A stretch of 8,619 bases of DNA from an uncultured Clostridia bacterium (GTDB lineage: Bacteria; Bacillota; Clostridia; TANB77; CAG-508). The position numbers and the translations under genes were made by a program. Shown in pieces: positions 5,211 to 8,619 of this stretch (positions within the stretch are counted from its first letter, which is position 1; each line of letters begins with the position of its first letter). Where the stretch lies: NCBI GenBank assembly GCA_948664205.1, contig CAPNDH010000051.1:1-8619 (forward strand), in the 5' to 3' direction. The notes under the pieces were generated by a model that was not told the DNA's origin, did not search any database, and saw nothing but the letters and a program-made list of their open reading frames with translations.

Positions 5211-7439
5211 ATGAAAAACATAATGAAACTAAAGAAAAATAGCGGAATAACTTTGATAGCACTTGTTATTACAATAATATTAATAATAATTTTAGCAGGT
5301 GTTATTATATATAGTTCACTTAGTGGAAATGGTATTATTTTTAGAAGCAAGGAAGCTAGGTTTAAAACAAGAATGTCTGCTATTTCGGAAGAAGTAAATT
5401 TATATATTACAAATGAAGTAATAGACAATAAAGTAGCAAATACCATATATGCTGGAGATTTAGCAAAAAAAATAATAGAGGAAAATGAAATTGATGCTAA
5501 TAAAGATGATGTGCTAGATTTAAAAAAAGTTTCCAAAAGTGTTGGAAACGCAGAAAAAAAGTATGTAATGGTTTTTGAAGGAAGGCTTTATTATGTATCA
5601 CAAAAAAATATAAAAGATAATGATAAGCAAGTGCAATGGTGCCAAGAAATTGGAATACCAATATGGCAATATTCAGATACAAATACTGGTATAAAAGTTA
5701 TTAATGGTAAATATGAAGAGGTAAATGGAGTATACCTATGTACACCAAACTTAAGTACAGGTTTTAAAAAAGAAAACACAAGGTATATGTATACAAGAAA
5801 TGGTAACTTTGTACCAGGTAAATGGATAAATCAAAAACCAGAAGATGATTGGTATGATTATAAAAATAGTGTATGGGCAAATATTTTTGTTGAAACAAAT
5901 GGAATAGGAAGTTACTATACATGGATACCACGTTATTGTTATAAAATATTAAATTCAACAGCAGGAAATCAAAGAATGGATGTAAAATTTATTGACTGCG
6001 ATAATAATTATAAAAATGCTGAAACAGGAGAAACACTTACAGAACAACAATTAAAAAATGATGGTTACCAAATACCAGAAGCATTTTGGTGGGACAATAA
6101 CAATGATGGTAAAGAAACTCAAGAAGAAAGATTAGCAGGCTATTGGATGAGTAAATACCAACTCTCAGAATTGAATGAAGGTGAATATATAGTAGATTAT
6201 ACTACAGCAGTTAATATGAATTCAGTTACAATAAAAGATATACGTGAAAATGTACCAACAGGAAAAACAGTTGCAAAATATACATATTATTTAAATGGTA
6301 ATTTAGTACCAGATCACTTTACTAAGGAAGATGAACTTAAAATTCCAGCAACACCAGGAAATAAAACATTAAACGTAACAACATTAGATGAAAATGGTGA
6401 AATAATAGGAAGTATGACAAAAACGTTTGAAACAGCAAATAATAGTGAACCAGACACGTCATCTTTTGATCAAGATACAACATTTTGTGTATGGTGGGAT
6501 GAAGAAGGAAATGAACATAATGAAACTCCAATTAGAGATAAAGAGAAAATAAAAAGCAAGTGGTATGATTACACTTCAGGTAACTGGGCAAATATTGTAA
6601 CAAGAAATAATGGTGAAGAAACATATTTTACATGGATACCAAGATATATGTATACATTAGACAATGTTTCAAGACCACAAAAATCAGAAGTTAAATTTAT
6701 AGGAACAGATATATCAAACTACAAAGGAAATGTACCTTCACCTTATAAAATACCAGAAGCATTTTGGTGGGATAATAACAATAATGGAAAAGAGGATGAA
6801 GGAGAGCAACTCTCAGGTTATTGGATAACAAAATATCAATTACAAGAATTAAGTAATTATACAAGAATAGATGTAAACTTAAAAGCAGGAAGTGACAAAA
6901 TACGTGTAAAAGAATTCACAGGTTCACTTATAAATAATATAAATACAAATTCTATACCAATAAAAGTAGAATATTACATTAATGGAAAATTAATGGAAGA
7001 TGCAAAAGGAGATAACTTAAACGAAAACTACATATATAAAAACTTACAAGGAAACACAGAATATACAATAAATATAATAGTAAGAAATAAAAATACAAAT
7101 GAATACATAGGTGCAGTAACTAAAAAACTAAAAACAGTAACACCACAGCCACCACTATTTGAAGTAGAAGGAAAAGGATTTAATAAAGAAGAAACATATT
7201 ATGTATGGTGGGATGAAAAAGGTGAAGAACATAGCGATAGAAAAATTACTGAAAAACCACCTGAAAATTGGTATGATTACAGTGATGGAAAATGGGCAAA
7301 TGTAGTAACAAAAGCAGAAGGAACATTAACATATTTTACATGGATACCAAGATATGAATATAAACTAGATGCCTCAGTAAAACCGCAAAAATCACTAGTA
7401 AACTTTATAGGAACAGACATACGAAATCGGAAATGGTAA
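5211..7439 (+). CDS. Giant prepilin-like surface protein with repeated WYDY/WIPRY modules; frame broken near its 3' end
   Basis: The 742-residue frame opens like a type IV prepilin: a basic leader MKNIMKLKKNSG, a likely prepilin-peptidase cut after Gly12, then ITLIALVITIILIIILAGV as the membrane/pilin helix. The usual Glu at mature position 5 is absent (Ala). Ordinary pilins are about 150-200 residues, so this is a large modular protein. After an N-terminal domain (about 50-180) come three modules starting at Trp214, 451 and 687: WYDY..WAN, TWIPRY, PEAFWWDNNN.GKE, GYW..KYQL. Two linkers (about 321-406 and 546-643) look beta-rich and fibronectin-like. Residues 295-306 and 521-532 fit a 12-residue EF-hand-type loop. 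The third module is cut short by TAA at 7437; its remainder lies in another frame to 7557. AAAGGA is 9 bases before the ATG. A surface or pilus-linked binding role is inferred. Confidence 0.8.
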   Translation: MKNIMKLKKNSGITLIALVITIILIIILAGVIIYSSLSGNGIIFRSKEARFKTRMSAISEEVNLYITNEVIDNKVANTIYAGDLAKKIIEENEIDANKDDVLDLKKVSKSVGNAEKKYVMVFEGRLYYVSQKNIKDNDKQVQWCQEIGIPIWQYSDTNTGIKVINGKYEEVNGVYLCTPNLSTGFKKENTRYMYTRNGNFVPGKWINQKPEDDWYDYKNSVWANIFVETNGIGSYYTWIPRYCYKILNSTAGNQRMDVKFIDCDNNYKNAETGETLTEQQLKNDGYQIPEAFWWDNNNDGKETQEERLAGYWMSKYQLSELNEGEYIVDYTTAVNMNSVTIKDIRENVPTGKTVAKYTYYLNGNLVPDHFTKEDELKIPATPGNKTLNVTTLDENGEIIGSMTKTFETANNSEPDTSSFDQDTTFCVWWDEEGNEHNETPIRDKEKIKSKWYDYTSGNWANIVTRNNGEETYFTWIPRYMYTLDNVSRPQKSEVKFIGTDISNYKGNVPSPYKIPEAFWWDNNNNGKEDEGEQLSGYWITKYQLQELSNYTRIDVNLKAGSDKIRVKEFTGSLINNINTNSIPIKVEYYINGKLMEDAKGDNLNENYIYKNLQGNTEYTINIIVRNKNTNEYIGAVTKKLKTVTPQPPLFEVEGKGFNKEETYYVWWDEKGEEHSDRKITEKPPENWYDYSDGKWANVVTKAEGTLTYFTWIPRYEYKLDASVKPQKSLVNFIGTDIRNRKW
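5850..6167 (+). repeat. Aromatic module 1 of the prepilin-like protein
   Basis: This encodes residues 214-319: WYDYKNSVWANIF, YYTWIPRYCY, IPEAFWWDNNNDG and AGYWMSKYQL. It is the most divergent of the three copies, with a longer insert between WIPRY and PEAFWW. The acidic loop D295-N297-D299-G300...E306 is the best EF-hand match of the three. Confidence 0.8.
6561..6848 (+). repeat. Aromatic module 2 of the prepilin-like protein
   Basis: This encodes residues 451-546: WYDYTSGNWANIVT, YFTWIPRYMY, VKFIGTDI, IPEAFWWDNNNNGKE and SGYWITKYQLQ. It is very close to module 3 at DNA level, especially from the PEAFWW codons to the KYQL codons (6752-6843 against 7461-7552), pointing to recent internal duplication. 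Confidence 0.85.
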
Positions 7440-7554
7440 ATGTACACCAGGATACCAAGTACCAGAAGCTTTTTGGTGGGATAATAACAATAATGGAAAA
7501 GAAGATGAAGGGGAGCAACTAACAGGTTACTGGATAACAAAATATCAGTTAAAA
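7269..7554 (+). repeat. Aromatic module 3, split across two frames
   Basis: This encodes WYDYSDGKWANVVT, YFTWIPRYEY and NFIGTDI in the first frame. It then continues as YEIGNGKCTPGYQVPEAFWW and TGYWITKYQLK in the +1 frame. Read across the shift, it matches module 2 along its whole length. Confidence 0.85.
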
Positions 7555-7557
7555 TAA
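7420..7557 (+). pseudogene. Out-of-frame 3' tail of the prepilin-like gene
   Basis: In the frame one base ahead of the main gene, 7420-7557 reads YEIGNGKCTPGYQVPEAFW and on through DNNNNGKEDEGEQ and TGYWITKYQLK to a TAA at 7555-7557. This is the expected end of module 3, so the original gene ran to 7557 and a one-base gain or two-base loss occurred near 7419-7423. The in-frame product stops at 7439 instead, losing about 45 residues. It may be a true mutation, a sequencing error, or less likely recoding: no obvious slippery run sits at the junction. Confidence 0.85.
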
Positions 7558-7559
7558 AG

Positions 7560-7590
7560 AAAAAAGTTCAGATTTTCTGAACTTTTTCTT
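7560..7590 (+). terminator. Intrinsic terminator after the prepilin-like gene
   Basis: AAAAAGTTCAGA (7561-7572) and TCTGAACTTTTT (7576-7587) form a perfect 12-bp stem around a TTT loop, with the T-run inside the right arm. It begins three bases after the out-of-frame stop at 7557 and not near the in-frame stop at 7439, which supports 7557 as the original gene end. Its end overlaps the -35 of the polC promoter. Confidence 0.85.
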
Positions 7591-7617
7591 GATATTTTAA
7601 ATCTACTGTAATATAAT
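7589..7617 (+). promoter_or_regulatory. Sigma-A-type promoter of polC
   Basis: TTGATA at 7589-7594 and a perfect TATAAT at 7612-7617 are spaced by 17 nt, the best promoter match in the window. It lies about 40 bases upstream of the polC ATG. Two small dyads surround the -10 and presumed start site: TACTGT (7604-7609) with ACAGTA (7624-7629), and TTTACT (7617-7622) with AGTAAA (7626-7631). They might be an operator, but are short enough to be chance. Confidence 0.75.
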
Positions 7618-7658
7618 TTACTCACAGTAAACAAGAGATTTTTTGGGGGCATTTAAAC

Positions 7659-8619
7659 ATGAGCGAAAAGCAAGAGTATAAGCACATAAGAGAAGTTTTT
7701 AGAGATTTTAGTTCAAGCAATCAACATATAATGGATGCTAAAGTAAAAGCTATAAATTTGTTTAAAAATACAAATAGTTTGGAAATAGCTTTAATTTCTG
7801 ATGCCTTAATAGAAATTAAAGGTGTACATGCTTTTGAAAAATATTTAGAAGTTCGTTTTGGAATAGCTAATATTGAAATTAAAATTGAGAATGAAAATAT
7901 AGAACAGAGCATAGAAAATAAAACATGTGAAATTACTGAAATAGATGAAATAGCAAGTAAAGTAGAAAAAGAATGGGAAGTAATTATTGAATATATGTCA
8001 TATAAACATCCAATGTTTAAGGCTATTTTATCTAAAAGTACTATTTCCATAGATAATAAAAATGTAAATGTAATTCTTTCTAAAAAAGGAAAGGAATTTT
8101 TAATTGTTAAAAAATTTGATGAAATATTATCAAATGTAATATTTAACATATATGGAGCAAAGTATAAGGTTACTTGCACAGAAAATATTAATGAAGATGA
8201 TATAAAAAAATATCAAGAATACAATAAAAAAATGGAAGAAGAGGTAATACGAAATTTACAGATAGAGAGCAATATAAGTGTAGAAGAACAACAAGGATAT
8301 AGTAATATGCCACCACCTCCACCACCAGAAAATATACCTTTTGATGATGGATATTTTGGAGAAGTTCCACCACCAATGCCACCAACAGAAGAAGACTATT
8401 TGCTTGAGCTTGAAGAAATGGAAGAGGAAAAAAATTATATTCTAGGAAAACCATCAAAAGCCAAAGAAAATAGAGTAAAAATAAAAGAAATATCAGCAGA
8501 AAATAAACGTATAACAATAGAAGGTAGAGTAGTTACTTGTGAGTGTAGAGAAACAAAAACAGGTAAAGGAATGATTATATTTGACCTATATGATGGAACA
8601 GGAATTATAACATGTAAGT
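7659..8619 (+). CDS. polC: DNA polymerase III alpha subunit, Gram-positive PolC type, N-terminal part
   Basis: PolC is the replicative polymerase of low-GC Gram-positives, with a built-in proofreading exonuclease. Only the first 320 codons are present; the frame is open at the window edge. The N-terminal domain (about 1-210) is poorly conserved. Recognition rests on the segment from ILGKPSKAKENRVKIKEIS through ITIEGRVVTCECRETKTGKG to IIFDLYDGTGIITCK, which matches the PolC OB-fold region (typically ...I..I....ERVTVQGYVF..D.REL.SGR.L..F.ITD.TDSI..K). Before it, residues 218-242 form a proline-rich linker (PPPPPP, then VPPPMPP) followed by an acidic stretch; the six-proline run would be expected to need EF-P. 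The ATG at 7659 is preceded by GGGGG at 7645-7649, a weak but usable Shine-Dalgarno. Codons here are more T-ending than in cdsA-rseP. Confidence 0.9.
   Translation, partial: MSEKQEYKHIREVFRDFSSSNQHIMDAKVKAINLFKNTNSLEIALISDALIEIKGVHAFEKYLEVRFGIANIEIKIENENIEQSIENKTCEITEIDEIASKVEKEWEVIIEYMSYKHPMFKAILSKSTISIDNKNVNVILSKKGKEFLIVKKFDEILSNVIFNIYGAKYKVTCTENINEDDIKKYQEYNKKMEEEVIRNLQIESNISVEEQQGYSNMPPPPPPENIPFDDGYFGEVPPPMPPTEEDYLLELEEMEEEKNYILGKPSKAKENRVKIKEISAENKRITIEGRVVTCECRETKTGKGMIIFDLYDGTGIITCK

Noticed and set aside
7405..7440. Programmed +1 frameshifting
   Set aside because: No slippery heptamer, internal Shine-Dalgarno or stalling stop codon sits at the junction, so mutation or sequencing error is simpler.

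Overview
This is an AT-rich window with A/T-ending codons, strong Gram-positive ribosome binding sites, a PolC-type replicative polymerase and the gene order frr-uppS-cdsA-rseP...polC. Together these point to a low-GC Bacillota, most likely a Clostridia-type organism. Genus cannot be read from the sequence. All convincing genes are on the + strand.

Region 1 (1-3519) is a conserved housekeeping cluster. It holds the 3' end of frr (ribosome recycling factor), uppS (undecaprenyl diphosphate synthase), cdsA (CDP-diglyceride synthase) and rseP (site-2 intramembrane protease), and it closes with a strong terminator. UppS makes the lipid carrier for wall synthesis, CdsA makes the phospholipid precursor CDP-diacylglycerol, and RseP cuts membrane proteins, so this is a membrane and envelope operon. 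Two gaps carry non-coding structure. Between frr and uppS there is a short-repeat, inverted-repeat element followed by a hairpin that contains the uppS Shine-Dalgarno. Between uppS and cdsA there is a 22-bp perfect inverted repeat enclosing a GC-rich 65-nt core. dxr, often found between cdsA and rseP, is absent here.

Region 2 (3520-7590) is an accessory surface cassette between rseP and polC, with its own promoter(s) and a terminator at each end. It encodes two tandem secreted paralogues whose first 140 residues are nearly identical and whose C-termini differ in patches. After them comes a very large protein with a type IV prepilin-like N-terminus. That protein carries three copies of an aromatic WYDY/TWIPRY/PEAFWW/GYW module, each with an EF-hand-like acidic loop, separated by beta-rich linkers. 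Its reading frame breaks in the third module: the missing tail is present in another frame up to position 7557. I infer that the three genes make exported, surface-displayed proteins, possibly pilus-linked adhesive or ligand-binding components. No function is proven by the sequence.

Region 3 (7589-8619) is a well-formed sigma-A-type promoter and the N-terminal 320 codons of polC, with a proline-rich linker before the OB-fold region. The gene runs off the window.
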